Source: Mucilaginibacter flavidus
GTDB taxonomy: Bacteria; Bacteroidota; Bacteroidia; Sphingobacteriales; Sphingobacteriaceae
Reading direction: 5' to 3'
Length of the DNA: 64,000 nucleotides
NCBI RefSeq assembly: GCF_024055575.1
Contig: NZ_JAMXOE010000007.1
Coordinates: forward strand, 177,688 to 241,687
Each line of letters starts with the position of its first letter. Position 1 is the stretch's first letter. Of this stretch, positions 25,800-35,155 are shown in pieces. Both the position numbers and the translations under genes were made by a program. The notes beneath the pieces are model-generated. The model saw nothing but the letters and a program-made list of their open reading frames with translations. It was not told where the DNA came from and did not search any database.

Positions 25800-27380
25800 T
25801 TACTTCGTATAAATCTTATCCAAAAACAAATACCTTCCCCGGTCGCTTTCTGGCTGCAATTTAGTATTTACGTCGATATTCATGAACTTAACCGGGCTGC
25901 CTTTGGTATTCGGTTCCCATTTCGGCAGGCCTTTGCCGTTGGGGTTGCCGGTTTTTATAAAGTTGGCAAAGTAGCCTTGCATAGTTGTTGATACTTTGTA
26001 ATCGTCAGGTGTCCAGGCATAAACCTTGTCGTACGGTAGATTGCCCATGGCAAACTCAATTTCGGATGCATGTGACGCGCCAACCATAACCGGTGGTAAC
26101 GGGCTTTTATTTAGTGATGGTTTTACTTCGGGCGGGCGTGGCGTCGAAAACAAATAACGATAAACGGGACTGCCGCCGGTTTGGCTGTGCAGGTCGGCCC
26201 ATTTCCAGGTGCTGTAGGCAATAAACCTGTCGCTGGCCAATGCAGTGGACGATTTTATTACTTCATCCTGCGTGGCGCCGGGATATAGCTTAAGCACCTC
26301 GTCGGCGTCATTCGGGTATTGTTGTTTTACCTTTTTTGCATAGTTTTCCGGCGTCGGCATATCGCCACCGGTAAATGCCTGGTAAGGTATCTCGGCAGAA
26401 TTCCAGCCAACAAGCAACGGAACATGTGCCTGCTCGCCGGCGATAAAAATTTCAGCAGGCGATTTAGGGAGAAAATAACCGTCGATGGTAGCCGCCAAAC
26501 GCCACGCACCAGGTTTTGACGCCGCATCAAGCAATTGCGAAGCGGTCATGGCCCTAAGGTCGGCTAATAATTTTGCGTTGTTTTTTTCGCCAAATGCCAC
26601 ACCGTTTTTTTCGCCATCGGCTTGTGGTATGGCTGGTAGTGTTGGGTTTATCATAGCTCCGCTTTCGCCGATAGCGCCTGCTATTAAATTGCGCGACAAT
26701 GGCGATATCATTTGTGCGCTAACTGCTATCGAGCCGGCAGACTCGCCTGCTATGGTTATTTTATCAGGGTCGCCGCCAAAGGCTGCAACATTAGCTTTCG
26801 CCCATTTTAACGCGGCTGTTTGGTCTAACAGGCCATAGTTGCCGGATGCGTGGTGTGCCGATTCCGCAGTAAGGCCAGGATGCGAGAAAAAACCGAATAT
26901 GCCCAACCTGTAGTTAATGGTTATGGTTACTATCCCTTTTTGCGCCATGCTTTCACCATCGTAACGCGCCTCCGAACCGTCGCCTGCCGAAAATCCTCCG
27001 CCATAAAAATACACCAGCACCGGTAGTTTTTCCTTGCCTGTTTTTGCAGGTGTCCAAACGTTAAGATACAGGCAGTCCTCGCTCATGGTATCGGCGCGGA
27101 AAATCATATCCGTGAACACCCGTTTTTGCATAGGCATATGGCTGAAATGGTCGGCATTGCGTATGCCTGTCCAGTTTGCGGGTGGTTGTGGCTCTTTCCA
27201 GCGCAGATCGCCAACGGGTGGCAGGGCATAGGGAATGCCTTTAAAGCTGTGTATATTGGTGGCGTTGTTAAATGTGCCTTGTAGCGTACCGTTTGCTACG
27301 GTTACTTTGTTAGTACCTGGTTGTGCAAATGCGTACGTGTAAAGCAGTGCCGTACACAGCAGTAAGATTTGACGTTTCAT
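25800..27380 (-). CDS. Secreted carboxylesterase type B
   Basis: 526-aa alpha/beta hydrolase with a signal peptide ending AFAQ (about residue 19). Family blocks: GIPYALPPVGDLRWKEPQPP, SEDCLYLNVWTP, YFYGGGFSAG (oxyanion hole), the nucleophile elbow GESAGS, the His-containing GASHASEIEFAMGN, and the C-terminal FANFIKTGNPNG. It should hydrolyse esters in the periplasm, perhaps removing acyl groups from plant glycans. It is divergent from a Nudix-type regulator across a long palindrome and is probably that regulator's target. Confidence 0.92.
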   Translation of the reverse strand: MKRQILLLCTALLYTYAFAQPGTNKVTVANGTLQGTFNNATNIHSFKGIPYALPPVGDLRWKEPQPPANWTGIRNADHFSHMPMQKRVFTDMIFRADTMSEDCLYLNVWTPAKTGKEKLPVLVYFYGGGFSAGDGSEARYDGESMAQKGIVTITINYRLGIFGFFSHPGLTAESAHHASGNYGLLDQTAALKWAKANVAAFGGDPDKITIAGESAGSIAVSAQMISPLSRNLIAGAIGESGAMINPTLPAIPQADGEKNGVAFGEKNNAKLLADLRAMTASQLLDAASKPGAWRLAATIDGYFLPKSPAEIFIAGEQAHVPLLVGWNSAEIPYQAFTGGDMPTPENYAKKVKQQYPNDADEVLKLYPGATQDEVIKSSTALASDRFIAYSTWKWADLHSQTGGSPVYRYLFSTPRPPEVKPSLNKSPLPPVMVGASHASEIEFAMGNLPYDKVYAWTPDDYKVSTTMQGYFANFIKTGNPNGKGLPKWEPNTKGSPVKFMNIDVNTKLQPESDRGRYLFLDKIYTK

Positions 27381-27423
27381 AAAAAGGAGATTTAGAGGTT
27401 AATTGGGGCCGAAACAAATGATT

Positions 27424-27454
27424 TTATTATTGTAACATTATGTTACAATAATAA
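27424..27454. promoter_or_regulatory. 31-bp perfect palindrome, likely operator of the Nudix regulator
   Basis: Arms of 15 bases (TTATTATTGTAACAT and its reverse complement) around a single T at 27439. The core is TGTAACAT. A half-site TTGTTACAT lies at 27497-27505 just before the regulator's start codon. Placement between divergent genes fits autoregulation plus control of the esterase. Confidence 0.7.
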
Positions 27455-27505
27455 TCGCTTAATTTGAGATTATCAATATTATTTAATTTTTAATGCAATT
27501 GTTAC

Positions 27506-28255
27506 ATGACTAACATTCAGCGTGCAAAGGAGACTGAAGCAACAGGAGAGGGCTTTTTAAAAAGCATAGCCATTGATGCGGTTATATTTGGCTTTCATGA
27601 TAACCAACTGAAGGTTTTGTTAATTGAATATAAACGCACTGGCTTGTTTGGTCTGCCGGGTGGCTTTGTCAGGGTTGATGAAGACTTGAACACGGCGGCA
27701 TTGCGGGTAGCATCGGAGCGTACCGGGTTAACAGATATTTACCTGGAGCAATTTTATGTTTTTGGCGATTATAGCCGATACGATCCATCGCGTTTTAAAA
27801 CAATTATGACCGCAAACGGGCAATCGCCAACCGAAGACCATTGGTTGCTCAAAAGGTTTGTTTCGGTAGGTTACTATGCCCTGGTTGATTTTACAAAAGT
27901 TAACCTCGCGCCCGCAGCAATTTTTGATAGCTGCAATTGGTACGATTTAAATGAGGTTCCAACCCTGATTCAGGATCATAACGGTATAATTAAAAAAGCC
28001 CTGGAGGCGCTCCGCCTAAGCTTGGATAATAAGCTTACCGGATTTAACCTTTTGCCCCGCGACTTTACCATGGGCAATTTACAAACGCTGTACGAAACCA
28101 TCCTGGGCAGGAAGCTGTTGCGACCAGCATTTCAACGCAAAATGCTGGCTTTGGGCATATTGGAACGTGTGGCCAAAAAATGGACAGGCGGCGCGCATAA
28201 AGCGCCATATTTATATCGATTTGTGGCAGGCAAAACTATTAATAGCGAGATCTGA
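27506..28255 (+). CDS. Nudix-domain transcriptional regulator (NrtR/AraR-like)
   Basis: 249 aa. The Nudix fold spans about 20-150, but the Nudix box is degenerate: GGFVRVDEDLNTAALRVASE has Val, Ala and Ser where the catalytic REUXEE carries Glu, so it likely binds rather than hydrolyses its ligand. The C-terminal winged helix (about 180-245; FTMGNLQTLYETILGRKLLR, PAFQRKMLALGILERV) binds DNA. Relatives sense ADP-ribose or arabinose. A perfect palindrome lies 51 bases upstream. Confidence 0.87.
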   Translation: MTNIQRAKETEATGEGFLKSIAIDAVIFGFHDNQLKVLLIEYKRTGLFGLPGGFVRVDEDLNTAALRVASERTGLTDIYLEQFYVFGDYSRYDPSRFKTIMTANGQSPTEDHWLLKRFVSVGYYALVDFTKVNLAPAAIFDSCNWYDLNEVPTLIQDHNGIIKKALEALRLSLDNKLTGFNLLPRDFTMGNLQTLYETILGRKLLRPAFQRKMLALGILERVAKKWTGGAHKAPYLYRFVAGKTINSEI

Positions 28256-28327
28256 CACCTTAAAAGTTGTCAAATCTAAAATCCTTCTTCAAACGCCATG
28301 CACAATCTATCATCGTAAAAAACGTTT

Positions 28328-28335
28328 TACCTTTG
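28328..28335 (+). promoter_or_regulatory. -7 box upstream of the lipoprotein gene
   Basis: TACCTTTG, an exact TAnnTTTG match, 32 bases before the ATG at 28368. No -33 partner is seen. Confidence 0.4.
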
Positions 28336-28367
28336 TTCTACCAAACAAGACCTTTGGGCTGCACCTT

Positions 28368-29369
28368 ATGAAAAATAGAAGCTTCACCTTACTAATGCTG
28401 GCATTTTTGTGCACAGCCAGCTGTAGCAAAACGCAGAATACCAACCCGGCAACGGGTGATAAAACCACAACGGGGACAGGCGGCACATCAAACACCTGTA
28501 ATGCAAAAATTGCCGACGTTGAAAATCTTTCTATTTTCCCGTCCAATAACTCCTGGAACAAGGACGTTTCTACAGCGCCTATTGACCCTTACAGCAACCA
28601 GATTATAGCGGCTATCAGTGCCTCGCACTTAAAAGCCGATTTTGGCAGCGGGCTATACAACGGTGTTTCGATAGGCATACCGTTTAATGTGGTTTGCGGC
28701 AGCCAGGCAAAAGTTAAGGTAACCTTTAAGGCGAATAGTTATGATGGCAACTACGGCAGTGAAAGCGATGCTGGGCCTTATCCTATACCAAGCAACGCAC
28801 ACATCGAGGCTGAAGGCAAGGGCGGCGACTCGCATGTGATTGTGGTTGATAGGGATAATGATATGTTGTACGAGCTTTATAACGCCAGTTTTGCTAACGG
28901 TAAATGGGGCGCATCAAGCGGGGCCATTTTTGATTTGAAAACGAACACCCTGCGCAAAGCGGGCTGGACCTCGGCTGACGCAGCTGGCCTGCCCATCTTT
29001 CCCGGTCTTGTGCGTTATGACGAAGTGCTGAAAGGAACCATTGACCATGCAATCCGTTTTACGCTACAATCAACGAACGTAAAGCCGGGATACATTGCGC
29101 CTGCCCGGCATAGTGTAAATAGTCATGGTGGAATTTACTCACTACCGTTTGGCGCCAAAATCAGGTTGAGGGCGGGTTTCAATATTACAGGTTACCCGGC
29201 GCATCTGCAGGTGATATTAAAAGCGATGAAAAAATATGGCTTAATCTTGGCTGATATTGGCAGCAATATGTACATCAGTGGTGCACCTGACAGCCGCTGG
29301 AGTAATGATGAACTGCAAAAATTCAGTGGTGTAAAAGCTTCGGATTTTGAGGTGGTAAAATTTAATTGA
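28368..29369 (+). CDS. Conserved lipoprotein of unknown function
   Basis: 333 aa. Lipoprotein signal with TASC (Cys about 19), then a Thr/Gly-rich linker. The domain from about residue 50 has conserved-looking blocks: SIFPSNNSWNKDVSTAPIDP, GPYPIPSNAHIE, HVIVVDRDNDMLYELYNA, GAIFDLKTNTLRKAGWTSAD, GLPIFPGLVRYDEV and LADIGSNMYISGAPDSRWSN. I recall similar proteins in Acidobacteria and Actinobacteria, but no function. A longer reading frame starts inside the Nudix gene; the start here follows the signal peptide and -7 box. Confidence 0.75.
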   Translation: MKNRSFTLLMLAFLCTASCSKTQNTNPATGDKTTTGTGGTSNTCNAKIADVENLSIFPSNNSWNKDVSTAPIDPYSNQIIAAISASHLKADFGSGLYNGVSIGIPFNVVCGSQAKVKVTFKANSYDGNYGSESDAGPYPIPSNAHIEAEGKGGDSHVIVVDRDNDMLYELYNASFANGKWGASSGAIFDLKTNTLRKAGWTSADAAGLPIFPGLVRYDEVLKGTIDHAIRFTLQSTNVKPGYIAPARHSVNSHGGIYSLPFGAKIRLRAGFNITGYPAHLQVILKAMKKYGLILADIGSNMYISGAPDSRWSNDELQKFSGVKASDFEVVKFN

Positions 29370-29371
29370 CA

Positions 29372-30286
29372 CTACATATGTTTCACCACGTTATACTTTG
29401 CCGGTATCGTCATAACATACACGTAAATGGCATCCACTTCTTTATCGGTTAAATATTTAAATTCTTCCATCGGCGGTTTCAATTTCCGGGTTGGTGATTG
29501 GCCTTCTTTTACTGCTTTGCGGAAATCTTCTTTGGTATAATTGCCTATGCCGGTATTTCTATCGGGGGTGATGTTTGGAGCCTGTATATCCATGCCATTT
29601 GCGCCTTTTAATGTTGCGCCACCGGCAAGGTACCCGTTAGTTTGTTCCGGGTTAACGGAATTTAATGATTTGAGGCTTTTTGAATGACAATGATAACAGC
29701 CTACATTATCAACCAAATAACGACCTAATGCTACTTCATCGTTCTCCGAGGGGCGTTTTACATCAGTACGGTAAGGGGCGGGGTTAGCTTTTAATCCGAG
29801 ATATGTTTTGCCAATAAAGCTATAATGCGTTAACCCCACGGTAGTGTCGGCGGCGCTCACAGCCGGGTCATTTGAGCGGAGGAAGACGATGATGTCATTA
29901 ATATCTTCATCGGCCATATTTGGGCGCAGCATGTATGCCATAAACCGTCCATCTTTTGAAATACCGGTTTTCAAGAGGTATTTAATTTCCGCATCCGTGT
30001 ATTTCGGTGCAATACCATTGGTTTTTGATTGGGTAAGGTTTGCTGAAAATACTTTGCCGGCAATGCCGGGTACATCATGCATGGGGTTTCCGGCTAGTTT
30101 TTTAAGGCCCCGGTTATAATGGCAGCCGGCGCAAATACTGAACACCAGCGCTTTGCCATGTTCAAAATGTCCGGTGCCTGCAACAGCTTTATAGTTGATT
30201 TTAGTTGTTTCAAAGTGCGTTTTACAGCCGATGATGATAACGATAGCCAACAGTACGGCTATAATGGGGTAACTTTTGTTTTTCAT
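29372..30286 (-). CDS. Diheme cytochrome c lipoprotein
   Basis: 304 aa. Lipoprotein signal IVIIIGC. The first haem motif is CAGCH (about residue 53; SICAGCHYNR), the second is CYHCH (NVGCYHCHSKS near 197). Candidate distal Met ligands are in MAYMLRPNM and LKPPMEEF. It transfers electrons in the periplasm, perhaps for an alcohol or sugar dehydrogenase or peroxidase; no partner oxidoreductase is adjacent. It is convergent with the conserved lipoprotein gene, with two bases between them. Confidence 0.9.
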   Translation of the reverse strand: MKNKSYPIIAVLLAIVIIIGCKTHFETTKINYKAVAGTGHFEHGKALVFSICAGCHYNRGLKKLAGNPMHDVPGIAGKVFSANLTQSKTNGIAPKYTDAEIKYLLKTGISKDGRFMAYMLRPNMADEDINDIIVFLRSNDPAVSAADTTVGLTHYSFIGKTYLGLKANPAPYRTDVKRPSENDEVALGRYLVDNVGCYHCHSKSLKSLNSVNPEQTNGYLAGGATLKGANGMDIQAPNITPDRNTGIGNYTKEDFRKAVKEGQSPTRKLKPPMEEFKYLTDKEVDAIYVYVMTIPAKYNVVKHM

Positions 30287-30360
30287 AACGGGTGATTACT
30301 GTATATGAATACATATCAGCGGCTGCATTGTTTTGAAAAATGCGGCATGTTCAATTAGTA

Positions 30361-30392
30361 AACAACCCTAAACGGTAGAATTTAGGGTTGTT
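30361..30392. promoter_or_regulatory. Perfect 12-bp inverted repeat upstream of the cytochrome gene
   Basis: AACAACCCTAAA, eight-base spacer, TTTAGGGTTGTT, in a divergent region. It has no T-run and lies upstream of both genes, so an operator or dispersed repeat is more likely than a terminator. Confidence 0.45.
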
Positions 30393-30523
30393 ACAATAAA
30401 TAGTTTACAGCTGAGATATTGGTTGCTTTATGGTTAAGATAAACCCATATTATGTCTGCTTATGTTTATCAACTTTCAAATATTGTTAATTCTTTATACT
30501 TTGGCTGACAATGTACTCTCATT

Positions 30524-31021
30524 ATGAAAACTTTTGCATTTTTTGTGTTGCTTTTTTTATTGCCAACGAGAGATAGAATTATAAAAAATTCGCCCCTGCA
30601 ATTTAGGTTTGACAAGGTAATGATGTATGATTTTGACGGGGGGTTAGGTTCGGATATGAGCATAGTCGATGCCAGGGGACATATAGCCAAGTCAATGACG
30701 AAGCAGGTTGTTCTTGATAAAGAGAGCGCGCTTAGTCTAACTAAAAAACTTGGAGAAAAGGAGTCATTCGGCGACGAAATGGCCATGTGCTTTGAACCTC
30801 ATCTTGGTTTCGTTTATTATTGGAAAGGTAAAATTGTAGCACATATTACTATTTGCCTCGACTGCAATATTTTAGTTTCCAGTATTCCCCTCGATCCTCA
30901 AAGCCACGATAAATTTTGGGCCAACGATGGCTATTTAGCCGGCGGACCAACTAAACCATTGCGTGCCTTTTTAAACAGCCTCTTAAAAAAACACAACTTT
31001 TCACATCAACTACGCGGCTAA
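30524..31021 (+). CDS. Hypothetical secreted protein
   Basis: 165 aa with an N-terminal hydrophobic segment (MKTFAFFVLLFLLPT). Mature part contains DFDGGLGSDMSIVDARG and HITICLDCNILVSS. Not recognised. It ends 27 bases before the UMF1 transporter gene and may be co-transcribed. Confidence 0.6.
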   Translation: MKTFAFFVLLFLLPTRDRIIKNSPLQFRFDKVMMYDFDGGLGSDMSIVDARGHIAKSMTKQVVLDKESALSLTKKLGEKESFGDEMAMCFEPHLGFVYYWKGKIVAHITICLDCNILVSSIPLDPQSHDKFWANDGYLAGGPTKPLRAFLNSLLKKHNFSHQLRG

Positions 31022-31048
31022 TATATTTTTCCATACTTTTAGCGCACC

Positions 31049-32350
31049 ATGGAACCTAAAAACAATAAAAAAACCATCCGTGCCTGGGCGTTTTTCGACT
31101 GGGCAAACTCTGCTTATAACCTTGTTATTACATCAACTATTTTTCCGGCTTATTATGTGGCGATAACAGCAAATGCCAAAACAGGCGACCGCGTTTCGTT
31201 TTTCGGGCACAGTTTTATCAACACCGCGTTATCAAACTACGCACTGGCTGCAGCTTACTTGGTAATGGTAATACTGTTGCCCATACTAACATCCATAGCC
31301 GATTACCGGGGCAACAAAAAAATATTCATGCGCGCTTTTACCTGGCTGGGCTCGCTGGCTTGCTGTGCATTGTTTCTATTCGATATTAATAACCTTGAAT
31401 TTGGCATTATCTGCTTTGCCCTGGCGGCCATAGGCTACAGTGGTGGGTTTGTGTTTTACAACTCTTACCTCCCCGAAATTGCTACCTTCGATATGCAGGA
31501 TAGCGTAAGTGCCAAAGGTTTTACTTACGGTTACATCGGGAGCGTTATTTTGCAGGTGATATGCCTGATTTTTGTATTGTCGCCCAAAACTTTTCATTTA
31601 ACATCCGGCTCTGCCGCACAATTGTCGTTTTTATTGGTGGGTTTATGGTGGATAGGTTTTTCGCATATTCCGTTTAGTGTACTGCCAAAGGGGAGCCCCA
31701 ATGCAGTGCCGCGCCACTCAAACATTATTAAAGGCGGCTTTATCGAGTTGGGGCATGTTTTTAATAAAGTAAAGGCCATGCCGCTGCTTAAACGTTTTTT
31801 GCCTGCTTTCTTTTTTTACTCTATGGGGGTGCAAACCATTATGCTGGTGGCAGCTGGTTTTGGCGCCAAGGTGTTGCATATGGATACCCCCGGGTTGATA
31901 ACAATAATCCTGATCATCCAACTGGTAGCCATTGGTGGTGCTACGTTGATGTCGAAGCTATCGGGCATATATGGTAACATAACGGTATTGGCCGGAGTAG
32001 TGGTGATATGGATAGGGGCCTGTGTAGGCGCTTATTTTACCACCACGGTTACTGAGTTTTACATACTGGCCATTATTGTGGGTATAGTTATGGGCGGTAT
32101 ACAATCGCTTTCCCGTTCTACCTACTCCAAATACCTACCGCAAGATATCCCGGACACCGCCTCGTTTTTCAGCTTTTACGATGTTACCGAAAAACTGGCA
32201 ATAGTAGGAGGGATGGCCAGCTTCGCCTATATTGAGGAATTAACCGGCAGCATGCGCAATTCGGCGCTTGCTTTATGCGGATTTTTTATTTTAGGATTGA
32301 TTTTACTGCTTTCGTTGCTGAAGGCAGAGAAAAAAATGAGCGAACGGTAG
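31049..32350 (+). CDS. MFS transporter, UMF1/Atg22-like
   Basis: 433 aa with about 12 membrane helices. The N-terminus WAFFDWANSAYNLVITSTIF and the SIADYRGNKK loop are typical of UMF1 (unknown major facilitator) permeases related to yeast Atg22. Those proteins export amino acids from the vacuole; bacterial substrates are unknown. Confidence 0.88.
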   Translation: MEPKNNKKTIRAWAFFDWANSAYNLVITSTIFPAYYVAITANAKTGDRVSFFGHSFINTALSNYALAAAYLVMVILLPILTSIADYRGNKKIFMRAFTWLGSLACCALFLFDINNLEFGIICFALAAIGYSGGFVFYNSYLPEIATFDMQDSVSAKGFTYGYIGSVILQVICLIFVLSPKTFHLTSGSAAQLSFLLVGLWWIGFSHIPFSVLPKGSPNAVPRHSNIIKGGFIELGHVFNKVKAMPLLKRFLPAFFFYSMGVQTIMLVAAGFGAKVLHMDTPGLITIILIIQLVAIGGATLMSKLSGIYGNITVLAGVVVIWIGACVGAYFTTTVTEFYILAIIVGIVMGGIQSLSRSTYSKYLPQDIPDTASFFSFYDVTEKLAIVGGMASFAYIEELTGSMRNSALALCGFFILGLILLLSLLKAEKKMSER

Positions 32351-32375
32351 CGTATAGTTAATTTTTTTATTGATA

Positions 32376-33440
32376 ATGATCCGCAAGCCCTTTATTTTAT
32401 CGTTAATCTTCGTCCTGTTTTTTCAATTTACTACGAACGCACAGGTAACCGATACAAATTTGATTAAAAAATTAAGTATCAACGATATCTGTTTATGCAA
32501 TGTTACATTAACGGCTGTAACCAAAACTGGCGGCCAGCTTAAGAAGGTTGAAGTTGAAGAAATGGATTTAGGTAAAGGTTGTATCGGTCAGGACTCAAGA
32601 TTCATTGCCTGCGTTGGATATTCGTCGTTAAAATATCCTGGAATGATATTTCAGCAAGATCAGGGTAGCGATCAAATAAGTAAGATACGTCTTAACAGAC
32701 AATTTAAAGGAAAGCTGCCAGACGGAAAATTTGTTGATATGGATAAGCTTTTGCTTAAAGATTTACTTAAGATGTATCCAAAACTAAAGGACACCTGGGG
32801 TTCAAGAGGGTGTTCTGATTATTGGAACTTTTCAAATGATACGTTGTCATTTTACGTAAAAATCGATAAAAATAAAAAGCCTCAGTTTCCGGTAGATGAA
32901 AAGTACTATGCTGACAAGCCGGTGGAGGCTGCTGATCTTACTGTTTCGTGTTACAGCTTTGGAACGGAGAAATTGGATAATTTAATCCTGGCGGATGACC
33001 CTAATAGTCCCGTGTATTTCCTTGACAGCATAAGAGTTAACGAGGGTGTTTTGAAAAACTATAAACCGGAGGAATTTGCAAGTGTAACCGTTTATAAAGA
33101 TGCCAATGCAGTAAGAATTGCCGGGCCAGCCGGAAAAAATGGCGTTGTGTATTTTGAGACGAAAGAATTTACCAAAAACATCTATTGGAATTATTTTAAA
33201 TCAAAGTCACCCGAATATGGGCGGTTAATGGCAATACCCAAAAATGAGGATTTTGTTCAATACATATTAAACGGTAAAGTTTTGACAGACAATTATGAGG
33301 CAGCTTTAGCTGCAATAAATGACAAGACCTTTAAATCTATAACCATAATTGACAATAACCATCTTACAAAAGATTACGGTGTTACGAACAAGCGCTACGG
33401 TATCGTTGTTGTTGCTAATATATTAAGTCGGGAAAAGTAA
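32376..33440 (+). CDS. Secreted protein with TonB-plug-like repeats
   Basis: 354 aa; signal peptide ends TNAQ. The start ATG at 32376 is preferred over a TTG two codons earlier. The C-terminal half twice resembles the plug strand-turn of SusC proteins: VYFLDSIRVNEGVLKNYKPE then FASVTVYKDANAVRI with NGVVYFET, and again YILNGKVLTDNYEAALAAIN then SITIIDNN with YGIVVVAN. There is no beta-barrel. It may be a free plug-like periplasmic or surface protein, similar to plug-like domains of BlaR-type and carboxypeptidase-regulatory proteins. Function unknown. Confidence 0.65.
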   Translation: MIRKPFILSLIFVLFFQFTTNAQVTDTNLIKKLSINDICLCNVTLTAVTKTGGQLKKVEVEEMDLGKGCIGQDSRFIACVGYSSLKYPGMIFQQDQGSDQISKIRLNRQFKGKLPDGKFVDMDKLLLKDLLKMYPKLKDTWGSRGCSDYWNFSNDTLSFYVKIDKNKKPQFPVDEKYYADKPVEAADLTVSCYSFGTEKLDNLILADDPNSPVYFLDSIRVNEGVLKNYKPEEFASVTVYKDANAVRIAGPAGKNGVVYFETKEFTKNIYWNYFKSKSPEYGRLMAIPKNEDFVQYILNGKVLTDNYEAALAAINDKTFKSITIIDNNHLTKDYGVTNKRYGIVVVANILSREK

Positions 33441-33509
33441 ATTGAAAATCACTTAATAACTCGATAATCAATACTTTTTATGAAATTAGCGACCTATTAA
33501 TTTGAGCAG

Positions 33510-34238
33510 ATGAAGGTTGAGTTATTTATCCCATGTTTTATTGACCAGTTGTTTCCCGAAACAGCTTTTAATACCATCAAGATATTAGAGAAAGCGGGTT
33601 GCGATGTTGGTTATAATCCCGAGCAAACCTGCTGTGGTCAGCCGGCATTTAATGCAGGCTTTTGGGATGATGCCAAAAAAGTGGGCAGCAAGTTTTTGCA
33701 TGATTTTCCGGAGGATAGTGTAATCATCTCGCCATCGGCATCGTGTACCGGCATGGTGAAAAATTACTATAACGATCTTTTTACCAATACCACCCTGCAC
33801 AATAAATGCCGGGCAATTCAGGGTAATATCTATGAGCTTTCTGATTTTTTGATCAATATCCTGCAGTTTGATTATTTCGGCGCCGAACTGGATGGCCGGG
33901 CCGTGTACCACGACAGCTGCAGCGGCCTGCGCGAATGCCATATAAAGGCAGAGCCACGACAACTACTATCAAAAGTGCTTGGTTTGGAGCTAGTCGACCT
34001 GAAAGATGGTGAAACCTGCTGTGGCTTTGGCGGCACCTTTGCCGTTAAGTTTGATGCCATATCAACAGCCATGGCACAGCAGAAAGTTGATAACGCTTTA
34101 GCCGCCGAAGCAGACTACATCATATCAACAGATGTTTCGTGTTTAATGCACCTGCAAAGCTATATCGACAAAAATAACATCCCGCTAAAGACCTATCATA
34201 TTGCTGATGTACTGGCAATGGGATGGGGGAACATTTAA
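33510..34238 (+). CDS. (Fe-S)-binding CCG-domain protein, LutA/YkgE-like
   Basis: 242 aa with two CCG cysteine-rich domains: the first has QTCCGQPAFNAG and PSASCTGMV, the second YHDSCSGLRECHI and GETCCGFGGTFAVKF. These coordinate an iron-sulfur cofactor as in heterodisulfide reductase and glycolate oxidase subunits. LutA works with LutB and LutC in lactate oxidation, but neither is adjacent here. Confidence 0.9.
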   Translation: MKVELFIPCFIDQLFPETAFNTIKILEKAGCDVGYNPEQTCCGQPAFNAGFWDDAKKVGSKFLHDFPEDSVIISPSASCTGMVKNYYNDLFTNTTLHNKCRAIQGNIYELSDFLINILQFDYFGAELDGRAVYHDSCSGLRECHIKAEPRQLLSKVLGLELVDLKDGETCCGFGGTFAVKFDAISTAMAQQKVDNALAAEADYIISTDVSCLMHLQSYIDKNNIPLKTYHIADVLAMGWGNI

Positions 34239-34258
34239 CCGCTGATTTTATTTTTTTG

Positions 34259-34870
34259 TCATTTCCGGTCTATATCAACAATTTTATCGCTTTTGTTCAT
34301 TTCTACCAGTTTGGGTATCGATATACCGTAAGTTGTTGATTCGTCGAACGCCTGGTCGCCTTTATCAGTAAGATCGCTTATGCCGCTTTCCTGGTTTGTT
34401 ACGAATTTATTGGCGACGAAGTAAACGGTGTCGCGTTCTACTTTTTGTACTTTATAAAGTGTGTACTGGTCATCTTTTATTTTTATTTCGAAAACATCGT
34501 TCTTTTTGGGCGCCAGGATTAGCCTGCCTACCTTTTCAGCTTTTTGATTTTCGGAAACAACGCCAGCGACAATACCAGCGCCAATCAAAAAAACACCGAT
34601 AAAAGTCCAAACAGGTATACGGGTATTCGATTTTATGTTTTCGTAGCTCAACTTTAACGATTCGGGCATTTGATTAAGCTTTAACACCTGGCTGCAACCT
34701 TTGCAGGCCGAAATGCCTGTTTTGCCGATCGGAAAAAATGGGATCCAAAATATATGGGCATACCGTTGATAAACATTAATCAACACACTATTAGCTGCGC
34801 GGCAATTTGGACACGCATCATAAATGTATTCAGTTTTTTGAAGGACCGCCCTTGTGCCGTATACAATCAT
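34259..34870 (-). CDS. Zinc-ribbon membrane protein
   Basis: 203 aa. Two CxxC pairs (DACPNCRAANS near 19-25 and ACKGCSQVL near 54-60) form a probable zinc ribbon. A single membrane helix lies at about 88-108 (PVWTFIGVFLIGAGIVAGVV). The outer part includes DVFEIKIKDDQYTLYKVQKV. Function unknown. Confidence 0.7.
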   Translation of the reverse strand: MIVYGTRAVLQKTEYIYDACPNCRAANSVLINVYQRYAHIFWIPFFPIGKTGISACKGCSQVLKLNQMPESLKLSYENIKSNTRIPVWTFIGVFLIGAGIVAGVVSENQKAEKVGRLILAPKKNDVFEIKIKDDQYTLYKVQKVERDTVYFVANKFVTNQESGISDLTDKGDQAFDESTTYGISIPKLVEMNKSDKIVDIDRK

Positions 34871-35155
34871 TTGATTTGAGAAAGGTTAAGTTTTTTGTTA
34901 CGATCAACGGGCGTAAATGTAAATAAATAATAGAATTTAAAGTCGGCATTTTTTTGTTACATCGTCTGTTTTGTCAAGGTGGCGTGTTGGCTGGGTGATT
35001 TTTTTTAATCTTTATAAGAATGAAGTAGGGATATCTTAATTATTAAAAATATTATTTTAAAATAAATATAAAAATTAACTACATATTTTGTATAGCTATT
35101 TAAAACAAAATAATATTTTATTTGTTAAGCCAAGAAACGACCTTACCACCGCGAG

